Shown in pieces: positions 1 to 11,710 of a DNA stretch of 64,000 nucleotides. This DNA is from Antedon mediterranea (Eukaryota; Echinodermata; Crinoidea; Comatulida; Antedonidae). How positions within the stretch are numbered: position 1 is the first letter of the stretch; every line of letters begins with the position of its first letter. Below the pieces are notes generated by a model, which was not told where the DNA came from, did not search any database, and saw only the letters and a list, made by a program, of their open reading frames with translations. The stretch covers positions 28,260,001 to 28,324,000 of the forward strand of contig NC_092674.1 in NCBI RefSeq assembly GCF_964355755.1. Reading direction: 5' to 3'. The position numbers and the translations under genes were made by a program.

Positions 1-1595
1 TTTCAATGGCTTCTTTTACTTATCACCAAGCATCCAGAAGTTCAAACGAAGGTAAAATCTGGCTCCTACCCAGTGGCGTAAAGCCTAACTCAGACAGCAT
101 CGTACAACGAGGCCCGACGTGTCGTCTTGATTCGTCGGTGCTGTCCGAGTTTGAAATAGCGTCGGGCGTAGTTTTTAAGACGTCGGGAAAACATTAAACA
201 TGTTTTATTTCTCCCGACGAGACTACCCGTCGTACAACGCTGTCTGAGTAGCCCTTAACTTAACGCAGAGGCCCTGGGTGTTTTTAGTCCTTTTCGACAT
301 ATTTTGATGCCTGTTTTACCTCTGGACACTGCTTAGGGGCCCTATAAGATCCGGGGCCCCTAGATTTAGCCGCTCATAGCCGTTACGCTACTGCTCCTCT
401 ACCGGAATAATTTTTCCCTGCCTAGACAAGTATCATTATTAATCGTAGCGGGATGTACATATTTTATTTTCTAGATTCAAGATGAAGTAACGTCTGTGTT
501 TGGTGACGACACACCAACGATGGCGAACGTTGACAAACTTCCGTACACAAACGCCACCATCTACGAAACGCTACGTTTTGCGTGCCCGGCGACGCAGTTT
601 GTGCCGCACGCTACGCAAGCAGATGCTAAGTTCGAGGGTTACGACATCAAGAAAGATACCGTTGTATTTGCAAATATTTGGGGACCGCATCGTGATGCGA
701 AATACTGGGATGAACCGGAGAAGTTCAACCCCGATCGGTTCTTGGACAGTGAAGGGAAACTTGATCTCAACAAAGAGTCTTACATACCCTTTGGACTAGG
801 TTTGTATCATTTATAACTTATTACCAGTTGTACGCGTACAAAATGAATTAGTAATGTGACCAATCACGACGCGATAAATCGAATGAGCTGTCGTGATTGC
901 TCAGCTCTCTTGTTGCGCCCGAGTAGTGGGAACACAGCTTTAAGCTACTTATTCACACCTTTCCGTTTGGTTAAATAATGGCAATCATTATTAATAAACA
1001 TACCATATCTCGTAACCATTTCCGACACGGCTTCCTATAGTGTTTTGATTGTAAAACCATTAAGGAAATGGTAAAACAATGTGATAGATAGTAAAATTAT
1101 CCGAATAGGCCTACCCTTTTTTGTATTATTCATTATCTACGCAACGTAAGAAAATGCCCTTCCAATAATAATTGTGTTTTCCCCCGCCTCATGCGTGAAA
1201 TCAAACCTGCGATGTTTGCAGCACTGTTGCGCTCGGCTCCCACTTGTGATTACGCAATACAGCACTTTCAATACGTCGTTGCGTTGCGTCGCTAGGGAAC
1301 CACGCTTAACAGGGAAATATTTGATTGGTCTAAAATTGTTTCAAAACGGAACGAGGCTGTGAAAAAAACATTTAATATTGATAATTATTTTGATTTTGAT
1401 TCAATTACAGGAAAAAGACGATGTCCAGGGGAGACGTACGCTAAAAACGCCATGTTCATCTTTCTTGCCAATATCTACCAACGTTATGGCTTCCAAGCGG
1501 TTGCTGGCGAAACGCTTCCAGACGTCGCCGACGGAGTTATAAATATCGGGCTTCATAACCCACCACCCTACAACCTGAAAATAGTGGTGCGGTAA
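1..1595 (+). CDS. Cytochrome P450, 3' three exons (partial)
   Basis: Haem-thiolate monooxygenase, C-terminal part only; the 5' part lies outside the window. Exons are 1-51, 475-799 and 1411-1595 (stop TAA at 1593-1595), with GT/AG borders and phases 0 and 1 that keep one frame. Exon 1 reads as the I-helix end and the following HPEVQ region. Exon 2 carries the K-helix ExxR motif (ETLR) and a PERF-like FNPDRF. The haem-binding loop FGLGKRRCPGE fits FxxGxRxCxG and is assembled across the second intron, with the axial Cys encoded at 1422-1424. The FGxGKRRCxGE type and the IQDEV sequence fit the CYP2 clan (CYP1/2/17-like); subfamily cannot be decided. Microsomal location is expected from the family. 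I see no frame break. Intron 2 holds a decayed MITE-1 copy. Confidence 0.9.
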
Positions 1596-2986
1596 AAGAA
1601 ATATATTACAGAACACATTTTGCGTACAAATATTGAGTACCGCGGTAGTAAGATGACAAAAATAATGCTTTACCGCAACTGCAGCGGATAAAACTACAAT
1701 ATTTATTAAAATTTGTCAAACGAAAATGATGATATAGACCTAACGAATATCAATTATAACATATAATATAATATGATATAATAATAATTAATTATAATTT
1801 ACTATGCTCTTCGAGTTCATAAGTTATAAGAACTTAAATTTTGAAACAATTTAGTTTCATGCAATACATATTACTATAAATTATATGCCTATAGCCAGAA
1901 AAATGAGGTTATCTCCGTGAAAAAATTATTTCTGTGTTGTAATTATGTTCAAGTTAAAAGGTCAGTAGGCCTATAAAGACTAGTTATGTAGGTAGGACTG
2001 ACACAATCTCCTTTTAAATAATTTGAATCAATTATTTATTCTTTACTTCGTTTTGTACTTTTATCAAGGACACTTCACAATAGTGAAACTATTTGCAGAC
2101 AATAAAAATGAAATGTTTTGTCACTTGCGTGGCCTTGAGATAATATCTTAATTAAAGGTTTATTTAAACGCTTCATCGTGTTGTTCAGATGAGGTTATAG
2201 TTGAATTCCAGCGCTGTGCCGCGGCGACAATCAACTTTAGGTACCTGTGGTATAATAATGGAGTTAAAAAATACTCCATGGTATAATTATTGTCCACGGG
2301 GCTAAAATACCAAACTTCGTATGACGAGCATCAAATCACAATTTTTTCGCCGATATTTAGCAATCGAAATATTTCGATAAATGTTTCAGTTTGTTTATAT
2401 TTTATTTTATACCTTGTTTGTACAAAATAATTCAAAATAAATTTGGAGAAGAAATAATTAACAACATTGTTTGATTCATGTGTATAACTTGTGTAACCGT
2501 TCGCGGTCTGTGAACGACATATTTTTCTTACGCAGGCAAATAATACGGTATAATAAACGGTTTGATTATAGTCAACATTCTTTATTAATCATCCAGACAA
2601 ATAAAAGTGACGTCACTCAAACGGATCACAAAGGAACATTTTAATAACCAAACACAAAGTTATCATTTCAAACAAACATATCAACAAATACATAGGGATA
2701 ACGTCGTGAATAATAACACTACAAACAATTAGTAGAGGCCTACAGTTAAAGTGGTAACAAAGAAGATTATTTTAGTTACGAAAAAAAAAGTATTTGGTAT
2801 TGCTTATCAAATTGTACGCCATATCACTGAATAATGCTTAGTTCCCACTTGAGACGCAACAAAAGGACGTAAATGAGTTGACCAATCACAAGTGATGGAT
2901 TATTCGAACGGTCGTTTGTCATTGCTTAACACGTTTGTGTTGCGTTTCATCCTAGTGGGAACCAAGCTTAAGTAATGTTTAAATCA
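1596..2986. other. Intergenic region between P450 and gene A 3' end
   Basis: The P450 (plus) and the SRCR end of gene A (minus) converge here. The stretch is very AT-rich. I see one MITE-1 copy at 2836-2970 and no other gene. Confidence 0.6.
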
Positions 2987-3738
2987 TCATCTAATCTGTG
3001 AACATCTGACGTACGCTTGTTCGTTACTTGGACAGTACTGTTCGACCCAACCACTGTGAACACAAAATGCAATTGAGCTTTCATCTCCGTCACACATCAA
3101 GTTGTTAACCACTCCTTCGACGCATGACTCTCTATTACCCTTCCTATTTATATGTGTTTCACTGAAACTTTCCGGGTAACTGTACTCTGGGTAGCTGCGC
3201 TCGGCGTAGCTAGACCATTCTGAAAGAGGCTCCTCTGAGAAACCGACATCAGATCCCCATGCGGAACCTTTTGTGTGTTTGCCTTTTTTAGGCTTCTTCT
3301 TCTTGCATTTTTTATTCTTTCCTCCTTTGCAATTGCTAGCAGGGTGTGTTTCTTCGGGAACACTAGGTATATCAATTGGGCCAGGTATATCTGAAAGATC
3401 TAACCCTTCAAGGCCTGATGATCCTTTAGGCCCACCTCTGGGAGGGTTTGGTCTTTCTCTTCCAGGCTCCGGCATAATGTCTTCCTCTCCTCTTGGCCTA
3501 CCCTTTGGCTTTTTCGGAATCCTTCCAAACAGTTTGTTGTAAGGAGCTCGACGTCGTCGTCCTCGACATTTTTTAGATGACGTCGTTGCTTCTAATACGC
3601 CTTCAAATCCTAATTGTTTACAAACGACCATGGCATCGTTTATATCCCAGTTATCTGCGCAGACACCGGAGAATTCTCCATTTCCGTACACCTCTACGAC
3701 TCCTTCATTTGGTGATTTACCTTTTCCTCTAATACGAA
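2987..3738 (-). CDS. Gene A alternative end c, last exon: SRCR domain split by a basic linker
   Basis: Terminal exon on the minus strand; acceptor AG at 3739-3740, phase 1, stop TGA at 2987. It starts as an SRCR domain (VRIRGK, then VEVYGNGEFSGVCADNWD and VVCKQLGF). The domain is interrupted by roughly 110 residues rich in Lys, Arg, Pro and Gly, with a GRRRR polybasic site, a GPKG/DIPGP stretch, a KKCKKKKPKK run and a Tyr/Glu/Ser segment (SYPEYSYPE). It then resumes with the C-terminal SRCR cysteines (LMCDGDESS, FCVHSGW, YVRCS). Normal SRCR domains are about 100 residues, so this insertion is odd. The RRRR site could be a proprotein-convertase site (inference). It follows two ordinary SRCR exons in the same phase. 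Confidence 0.75.
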
Positions 3739-3888
3739 CTATTAATATAAGAAAAATGAAATTTGGTAATGTGCATATTCGTCAGGAATCAGTGTTTAAT
3801 AATAGCAATATGATATTGATTGATATTGATTAATATTGCAATTTTAATAATAGCAATAGGCCTATATTTAATGTTGACGTAACTGTAC

Positions 3889-4218
3889 CTGGAATTGTGC
3901 ACCTTATGCTGACGTCATCATCATGTGTACAGCTATGACGTTTTGAAGAACCTCGTCTACAATTCATCAAGTGCCCTTCTCTGCCGTTACAATTCGCGGT
4001 CACTATGTGAATCAGAGCGCTACCCGACGGGTAGTAGTTTGGTTCTGGTTGACTGGCTGCTGCGGAGCCAAATCCGAGCTGATTACATGCCACATTAGCG
4101 TCAACTATGTCCCAGTTGTTGTCGCACACTGTTCCCCATTCATCGTCATGGAAAACCTCCAAACGTCCTTCCAGACGGTTGTCTCCATCCATCAGCCTCA
4201 CGTCGCCTTCATATGCTC
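3889..4218 (-). CDS. Gene A alternative end c: SRCR exon 2
   Basis: Symmetric phase 1-1 exon of 330 bases with GT/AG borders. It encodes one complete SRCR domain: VRLMDGDNRLEGRLEVFHDD, then EWGTVCDNNWD, VACNQLGFGSA, and the C-terminal cysteines through CNGREGHLMNC and VSIRC. SRCR domains are extracellular ligand-binding modules of scavenger receptors. It joins the flanking SRCR exons without a frame change. Confidence 0.85.
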
Positions 4219-4344
4219 CTGTAATGATACAAGTAATCCATGAAATAACACAACAAAGTAATATTTGTGTCAATATATGTTTAATTGCCGAGTCCTACAT
4301 AACTCTGAAAAAACTCAATAAAGATGCTACTGCAGGCTCTTTAC

Positions 4345-4668
4345 CTTGGCATTTCACGCCGGCTACATTCCTCCGTTTGCTGCAGGACGACGACAGATAA
4401 TGCTTACAGTTCTCCAGGCTGGACTCAACACCCGAGCACAACACCCGTTCTTCTATGGTAATTACTGCTTTTGTCTCGTATGAATTGCGTCGAGTTACAA
4501 GAATTGCACGCGGAAAGCCAAGCTGCTTGCAGACGACATTTCCCGCGTTGATATGCCATTCATCGTCGCATACGGATCTCCAGTAACTATCCCTGAAGAT
4601 TTCAACGCTGCCTTCTTTAGCTCTGAATCCGGTAAGTCTTACAGGAGGCACGTCGACGTCGAGTACAT
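4345..4668 (-). CDS. Gene A alternative end c: SRCR exon 1
   Basis: Symmetric phase 1-1 exon of 324 bases. It encodes an SRCR domain: PPVRLTGFRAKEGSVEIF, WRSVCDDEWHINAGNVVCKQ, LCSGVESSLENC and GVKCQ. It is preceded by an HYR exon and followed by SRCR exon 2, all in phase 1. Confidence 0.85.
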
Positions 4669-4761
4669 CTGTAGAAAGGAAATGAACCTTACATACATGA
4701 GCAAAGACAACTAAAGACAAAGTTTAAACTCGTTTAACAAATCATTAAAATGTCTACTAAC

Positions 4762-5019
4762 AGTTTACGACGACTGTGAAGATACAGGATGACGTCAGAT
4801 TACTGCCATCTCGAGCAGTACACGTCACAATGGTTTCCCACTCACTGCCAGCTCGGAATGGTGAACCAGAACCTGGATCGCACCAGACGTCAGGAGCAAA
4901 CAGTGAATTGTCCCTAGCTACTGGATCTTCCCATGTTATGATCTGTGGCTTGCTCTTTCTCTTCCATGTAAATGTGATGTTGACCGGGTGTGGACATTGG
5001 ATAGATGGTGGTTGGTTAT
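4762..5019 (-). CDS. Gene A alternative end c: HYR exon
   Basis: Symmetric phase 1-1 exon of 258 bases encoding a hyalin-repeat (HYR) domain: PPSIQCPHPVNITFTW, WEDPVARDNS, ETIVTCTARDGSNLTSSC, FTVVV. It has the same type and entry phase as the last HYR exon of gene A at 15139-15381, so a splice between them keeps the frame. No signal-peptide exon is visible between 5020 and 11474. I therefore assign this HYR-SRCR block to gene A as an alternative 3' end. A separate gene with a missed first exon is the main alternative. Confidence 0.65.
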
Positions 5020-5666
5020 CTGTGGAGAAAGACATTTAAGGACGAAATGATATTATGGACTTATATAACCTCTTTGAATACAGTTTTTTTTTAATGTATT
5101 AACTTATGACATTGATAATGTATGGTAAGTTATGAATATTATGAAATGAATATATTTTTAGTAATAAAAGAAAAAAAATAATGATAATTTAATCAATTAT
5201 ATGATACATTCTTATTTACATCGTCCTTTCATCTCCCCCAGACCACCACACCCCATCCTCGTCGTCATATATTTAGCACTTGACTAAAGGAAGGGATCAG
5301 TATTATTCAGGTCAGGCAAAAAGGTTAAACATGCTACCTGCTGACAGCACTGTATTAATAGTTCAATTACTATATATTTATTTATACGGTTTACAAAGTT
5401 CACATTCCGTGACCAAATTGTGTCAACTAATATAAAAGCAATCTATTCAGTAAATGTATACAGTGTTAATAAGGAGACTTTTCCAATATTTTTTTAAGGT
5501 TGCAATAATACCAAACACCATTGACAATTATAATGCAATTAAAGGAGCGGTACATATTCAGGAAAGTTTACAAACTATACAATGTTATTCTTCCAGGCGT
5601 AAATGTTCTTTGACAGGTTAGCGGTTGCAGGTTCCAGACCCGTCACTCGAACACTTATCATACGTA

Positions 5667-6170
5667 ATAGAGAGGTTTCGCAATCTTACGAATACGATAA
5701 CGAAAACGGATACGTCACGCACACGTATTCGTTTTCGTAAGCCTTAAAAAAATCTGTTTCGCATGGCAACGAAATATTGAGGCGCGTCCAAAATATGAAA
5801 TTTGAGCTGAGCGAAGCGCAGGTACGTGTTGCTTGGTGCTTGGCTGCCTAGGCATAGCGTAACATCAAAGCGAGTGAGGACTTTAAAAAATGCTATTTAT
5901 CAAAATTGCATTGACATTTTAGTAAATTACTTTAGTAAATTACTTTCAATAAACCTATAATTATATTATAATCATGAATCAGTCCTGATTCAAATGCAAA
6001 ATGTGCAAATAGATCAAAAAATATACTCGTTTTGTAGTTACGAACATGACTGGTGATATTCGTCAACACGAATACGCTTTACGAATATGAAATGGGGATC
6101 AGCTCAAAAGTTTCACAAATGTATGACGTATCCGTTTTCGTTATCGTATTCGTAAGGTTGCGAAAAAGAC
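5667..6170. mobile_element. MITE-3 copy, about 500 bp, intact
   Basis: It is bounded by inverted repeats of about 45 bp that begin GAGGTTTCGCAA and continue through TACGAATACGATAACGAAAA. The inside has no coding potential. It is homologous to 7347-10837 (reverse orientation), 21464-21893 and 28658-29155. The size and long terminal inverted repeats fit a non-autonomous DNA transposon. Confidence 0.8.
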
Positions 6171-6654
6171 CAAATTACACAGACGAGCGGTAACGGTAAG
6201 CGGAAAACGACGTAGCTTGTTCCACGTATCTATCCTGAGTGGAAACCGCCCGTCCCCTCCACGTTGTGTGTAAATGGTCATAAGGAATAACATAGATTCT
6301 ATATTTTTATTATCGTTACCGGTTACTGTTTAAATTGGCTTTTAGGGGAGTAAATATGGGCCTCAGTCAGAGAGAGGATGATGATTCATATATACAAATT
6401 AGTGGTCAATACCAAAGCCTTGTTTACCGATTCAGAAGGCTAATTCCAATTCATTATATTATTATTTGATTGTTAAGATTAGTACATAGATCACGTAGGT
6501 ACTTTATTGTGTTCTTCATGCATGGACTCAATATTTACGGTAAGTAGTGAAAGTAATAACGGCTTAAAATACTCGCATATTACCTCCTAATTTCAGTAAA
6601 GATTAATAAATATACGGATGGTTAGTGAATTATTCCGTAAAAATTACAACGCAA

Positions 6655-6905
6655 GGACAGGATATTCACCATGCAGGTGGTTTGACCAATCACGACGAGA
6701 TTGATCATTCCAACTGCCGCTTGTGATTGGTTAACTCACTTAAACTTAGTTTCCCCTAACGATGTAACGCAACGTAAGTGATTTGACCAATCACAAGCGA
6801 TGGATTTGAACAGTGGCTTGTCATTGGTCTTGCGTTGTCTCTATAGTAGGAACAAAGCTTTACGCTGCGCCTACGTCGTCGCGTTGCGCCCTAGTGTGAA
6901 TAAGG
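6655..6905. repeat. MITE-1 copies (two adjacent, degraded)
   Basis: The palindromic core GACCAATCACAAGCGATGG with its inverse GCTTGTCATTGGT appears twice in head-to-tail arrangement. The last part, with GTCGCGTTGCGCCCTAGTG, is a partial outer arm. Confidence 0.65.
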
Positions 6906-7346
6906 CGTAACATTATAAATTATTACAAATGCTCTTGTACCTTATATAACTGATAGTACAGTATACAAATACGATGTTTTGTGTTTTTACTACATTATCT
7001 ACGGTACGGTACGGTACTATTGAAATATGTGGTAACTCAATAACCCATACATAACAAAGACGTAGTATGGCTTACAAAACTAAGCTATAAACATTTGCAC
7101 TCTATTTCGACAAAAGTGTACATTATTACAGATTTTTGCTGTGTAAAAGAACAACACGTCAGGTATAATACTGTAATTATTAACTAGCTGAAGAGGAACA
7201 GAATTGCAATATTACAATGTTTTGTCGGAAGCTATAATTATAAATAAGTGGACTAATGGTTTCCGTTGAGTTATAGTAACTCGTAATGAATATCAATGCA
7301 ATACTCAATTAACGGAAACATAAAACTATAGTGACGTGGTTTCATT

Positions 7347-7607
7347 AGGGAGGTTTCGCAACCTTACGAATACGATAACGAAAACGGATACGTCATACAT
7401 TTGTGAAACTTTTGAGCTGATCCCCATTTCCTATTCGTAAAGCGTATTCGTGTTGACGAATATCACCAGTCATATTATTCGTAACTACAAAACGAGTATA
7501 GTTTTAGATCTATTTTGCACTTGAATCAGGAATGATTCATGATTATAATATAATTATAGATTTATTGAAAGTAATTTATTAAAGTAATTTACTAAAATGC
7601 CAAGTCA
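7347..7607. mobile_element. MITE-3 copy, left part, interrupted by a LINE
   Basis: Terminal inverted repeat starts at about 7347. The copy runs in the opposite orientation to 5667-6170 and breaks off after AAGTCA (7602-7607). The remainder resumes at 10607. Confidence 0.85.
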
Positions 7608-10606
7608 AAACTGGGGGTGGTGTTGGAATTCTGTCTAAGTCAAGCTTAGTTGTTAACTTGAAAACGGATGTACATACATATGCATCATTTGAGGCTATAC
7701 ATGTGCATATTACGTCTAACTCGAAATCTCTTCGTTTAGTTAACATATATCGACCACCAACCTTGTCTGTTACAGAGTTCCTAAATGATTTTGAAAAAAT
7801 GTTGTTTGACTTTATTCTCTTTTCGTCTGAAATTGTTTTCTGCGGAGACTTTAATATCCATATGGATAATAAAAAAAATGTGGCAGCGGATAGATTTAAA
7901 ACACTGCTTAGATCGTTTGGTCTCCAGCAACATATAAATGAACCCACACACTGTAGTGGGCACTGCCTCGACCTTATCATCACTAGAGGTGATCTACTTC
8001 TCTCGGATGTAAAGATACACCCTGGCCTGTCAGATCATTTTGCCATATTTTGCAAGTTTGATCTTAAACGGCCCACAACACACAAAACTGTAAGAAAAAG
8101 TCGCAACCTAAAACAAATTGATATTGATAAATTCACAAATGACATTAAAGCCTGTGTGTCTAATATAACTGATGTAAGTGTAATTCTTGAAGACAGTGTA
8201 GAAAGCTATTCTGATCTCAGAGCTGTACTTGATTTACATGCGCCAGTTCAGAACAAAACAATTAGGCAAAAGGAAGCTAAACCGTGGTATACCGATGAAA
8301 TTCGATCTGAAAGGAAAGTACGTCGTCAACTTGAACGTAAATGGATGAAATCAAAGCTTCCTAAGGATAGACAGGAATACTGTGTTCAAAGATGCGTTGT
8401 AAATGGACTGATTGAAAAGGCCAAGACGCGGTATTACTCTAGTCTGGTTAGTGACTGCACAGGTGATCAAAAGAAACTTTTCAATATAGTAAATAAACTT
8501 TTACATCACTCCAAGTCATCGGTCCTTCCTTCGTCTGTCTCCGATGAAGCTCTTGCTGAAAGATTTTCTGTGTTTTTTGTAAATAAAATTAAATCAATTC
8601 GTGATTCACTAGAAAATGAAAATACTGGCGAAGTTATAACTGCTTCTGATAAATGTAATATATCTTATGGTTTAACTAGGTCTATACGGTTTTCTCAGTT
8701 CGAACCTGCAAGTGATGAGGAAATTTTAAAAATTGTCAAAAATTCTCCCTCTAAATCATGTGCACTTGACCCGGTACCAACTTCACTGATTAAGAAATGT
8801 ACTTCTGCATTTATTCCATTAATCACACATATTGTTAATAAGTCTCTTGAAAGTGGTTCTTTCCCAGAGTCTCTAAAAGTCATCCATGTTCGACCCACAT
8901 TGAAAAAAACAGGTCTAGATCCCGAGATTCTGAAAAACTACAGACCTATCTCGAATCTTAGTTTTTTAGGAAAAATAATTGAGAAGGTTGTTTCTAAACG
9001 GATTTTGTCGCATGTACAAAAACATGGCCTACTTGATCCGTATCAATCTGCCTACAAAGCGCATCACAGTACTGAAACGGCATTACTTCGTGTAAATAAT
9101 GACATCCTACGTGGGATGGATGATGGAAAGCTAACTGCTCTAGTATTATTAGATTTAAGTGCAGCATTTGATACGGTTGATCATTCTGTGTTGCTAAATA
9201 GACTCAGTACTTATATTGGTATTGAAGGAAATGCACTTGATTGGTGTCGGTCATATTTGGAAAAACGACCTCAACACGTATGTATTGGTGATGCTATTTC
9301 AAAAGCTTCTTTTCTAAACTTTTCGGTACCACAAGGATCTGTTCTTGGGCCGCAATGGTTTACTATTTATTTACACCCGATACGGGATATCATAAGTAAA
9401 TATGATCTGTGCTATCATGTTTATGCTGATGATACTCAGATTTATATTTCTTTTAAACCTACTATGAAACACAGTGACATTTCTTTGGAATTGCTCCAAC
9501 ATTGTATCTATGAATTGCGTGTCTGGATGAAAAACAACTTTCTTAAATTAAATGATGAAAAAACAGAATTTGTTCTCTTTGGATCAAAACAGCAGTTGGA
9601 AAAACTGCCACCAAGCTTTATTCACATTGGTGAAACCCAAATTGACCCGGCTAGGCAGGTTAGAAATCTTGGGGTTGAAATGGATGTGGGTATGACTATG
9701 ATTTCTCATATCTCAAAAACTATTTCTGCGTCGTCTTTTCACTTGCGAAACATTCGAAGGATTCGTAAGTTTATAAATGAGACAGCAGCTAAACAACTTG
9801 TTCATGCTTTTGTCACTTCACGACTAGATATGGGAAACTCTTTGCTATACGGGCTACCACAAAAACAACTCCACAGGCTCCAACTGATTCAAAATACAGC
9901 GGCACGAGTTGTTAAAAAATTACCAAGATATGGACACATATCAAATACTTTGGAAATATTGCATTGGCTCCCTGTTAGGTACCGCATTGTTTTTAAAATA
10001 TTACTCTTTGTTTTTAAGTCTATAAATGGCATGGCTCCTGAATATATTTCTGACATGCTTAGGCTGTATGTTCCCGGACGTAATCTGCGCTCTAGTGACT
10101 CGCTGCTTCTACATCAGCCTAAGTCTCACCACTCATGGGGTGACAGAGCATTCTCCGTTACTGCTCCTCGTCTGTGGAATGCTCTACCGAGCTCTATAAG
10201 ATTTTGCAAAACTGTTGATACTTTTAAAAAATTATTAAAAACACATTTATTCATTAAGGCATATGGAAATCATGAGGTTTCTTAAAGTTGTTTAGACTTA
10301 GAATTGTTTTGTATACCTTTTCCTGGCCAGCATTCTCTTTGGGGTGCCTCTGTCTTGGTTGTTGTCTCTGAGCACCCGGTCGTCTGTGGCAAGGCAAATG
10401 TGTATCCTGCTCCTTTGTTTGGTCACCTAGGTAGGGGTCCGGGACCGCGACAGAATGACAACGGATGGGGACCCTCCAAAGAAATTGCATTTTATTTGCC
10501 AGGAATTTGTATGATTTATTTCTTTTTTATTTTTAAATGCGCCTTGAGCACTCTGGAGTGGTATGTGCGCTATAAAAATCTTATTATTATTATTATTATT
10601 ATTATT
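7608..10606 (+). mobile_element. 5'-truncated non-LTR retrotransposon (L2/CR1 group) with target-site duplication
   Basis: The element is inserted inside a MITE-3 copy. The six bases AAGTCA occur directly before it (7602-7607) and after it (10607-10612), as expected of a target-site duplication. It starts inside the endonuclease coding region, includes the reverse-transcriptase ORF, a 3' UTR with a GCGCCTTGAGCAC/GTGCGCTATAAA tail typical of L2-like elements and some SINEs, and ends in a run of TTA triplets (about 10582-10606). 5' truncation is normal for LINE insertion. Confidence 0.9.
7609..10285 (+). CDS. LINE ORF2: partial AP endonuclease plus reverse transcriptase
   Basis: The frame is open from the insertion junction to a TAA at 10283-10285 with no internal stop, about 890 codons. 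The N-terminus begins at the GGGVGIL motif of the APE endonuclease and has VNIYRPP, FCGDFNIH and LSDHFAI, so the endonuclease lacks only its first part. RT motifs follow: YRPISNLSFLGKIIEK, LLDLSAAFDTVDH, VPQGSVLGP, the catalytic YADDTQIY, and LNDEKTEF. The C-terminal part has QNTAARVV and LPVRYRIVFKI as in the L2/CR1 groups. LGPQWF in place of the usual LGPLLF may be a damaging change. The intact frame suggests recent insertion. Confidence 0.9.
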
Positions 10607-10837
10607 AAGTCAGTTTTGATAAATAGCAGTTTTTAAAGTCCTCACTCGCTTTGATGTTACGCAAGGCCTAGGCAGCCGAGCACCACGTACCTGCGCTTCG
10701 CTCAAATTTACCGCAGTCATATTTTGGACGCGCCTCAATATTTCGTTGCCATGCGAAACAGATTTTTTTATGGCTTACGAAAACGAATACGTGTGCGTGA
10801 CGTGTCCGTTTTCGTTATCGTATTCTTAAGATTGCGA
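10607..10837. mobile_element. MITE-3 copy, right part
   Basis: It continues the MITE-3 sequence broken at 7607 and ends in the terminal inverted repeat (GTTTTCGTTATCGTATTC, then GCGAAACCT). Confidence 0.85.
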
Positions 10838-11474
10838 AACCTATCTATTATCATAAAAAAACATGCACCTTATTTATTGTATCTCCCGGGTTTAGTGACG
10901 ACACATAAAGTAACAATGAGAGAATTAAACCACAATAGGTTCTGAAATTAAAACACAGTGGTCAATATCGGAAGCAAATTAAGTGTCAGCATAGTTTTAC
11001 ATATGATGTCAATATAATTGGTTAGACTTAGGCATGTGATGCTGTATCACGGAATTTGCCTATGATAATTTTAGATACAGCACCGAGAATCGGCTACTGG
11101 AAGAAATTAATAGACGGTTTATAGTGGCTCGACGCAACTAATTCACGACGACGGTTAGGCTAACTCACCCACATGTATGCTAATTAAGTGTCACATTGTT
11201 TTTTCAGAGTTCTTCTTTCTTTTTACATGAGACATGCAAATAATTAAATTAGGCCTACATAGCGCGCGATAACATTTTACTACTGTTACTTAATAGAGAT
11301 TTCATTGATTAAATTTCATTGATTAAATAAATGCTGGTACGATATCACGGTACATCTCAGTTTATTTTAATGCTCCGATGTATGTCTCGAGAAATATTTA
11401 TTTGTCGTTGTTTAAAAATAAGTTGCTTCCGTCTACCATATCATCATCCATGTTTAGATTTCTTCATTATTCAA

Positions 11475-11710
11475 TTACGCGTCTCTCAAGCCTCTAAAGT
11501 TGAATTTGGAAACTGTCCGGGCGTTGTCACATTTAGCATTTCCTCGAGAATCGCACCTCAGTATTTCCTTATTCCAGTACAAGTTATCTGGGCATGTTTT
11601 TAAACGATATCCGCAGTAGCTACAATGTATATATTTCGAACAATCCAAGGGGTGGTTGAGCGCAGCTCCATATCGATGGCTTTTGCATAGATTGAGCAAG
11701 TCAACGTCAG
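11475..11710 (-). CDS. Gene A alternative end b: single CBM14 chitin-binding exon
   Basis: Terminal exon of 236 bases; acceptor AG at 11711-11712, phase 1, stop TAA. It encodes a DVDLLNLCKSHRYG start and one peritrophin-A type (CBM14) domain with the cysteine pattern C..LDCSKYIHCSYCGY..TCP..LYWN..LRCD..AKC, then a short tail NFRGLRDA. Its start is nearly the same as that of the exon at 13471-14081 (DVDLLKLCKNRRYG), so one arose by duplication of the other. Both have stop codons, so they can only be alternative ends. Confidence 0.75.

Larger units (their letters stand above)
5020..11474. other. Long non-coding stretch between gene A 3' ends, filled with transposons
   Basis: It contains MITE-3 copies at 5667-6170 and 7347-10837 (the latter split by a LINE), MITE-1 copies at 6655-6905, and AT-rich sequence. 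The only long open frame is the LINE ORF. I see no host exon. Confidence 0.6.

Noticed and set aside
3273-3542. Plus-strand ORF of 89 codons, hydrophobic and Pro/Gly-rich
   Set aside because: Antisense of the basic linker of the SRCR exon; its hydrophobic look comes from Lys codons read in reverse.
7579-7983. Minus-strand ORF of 134 codons
   Set aside because: Shadow of the LINE endonuclease region.
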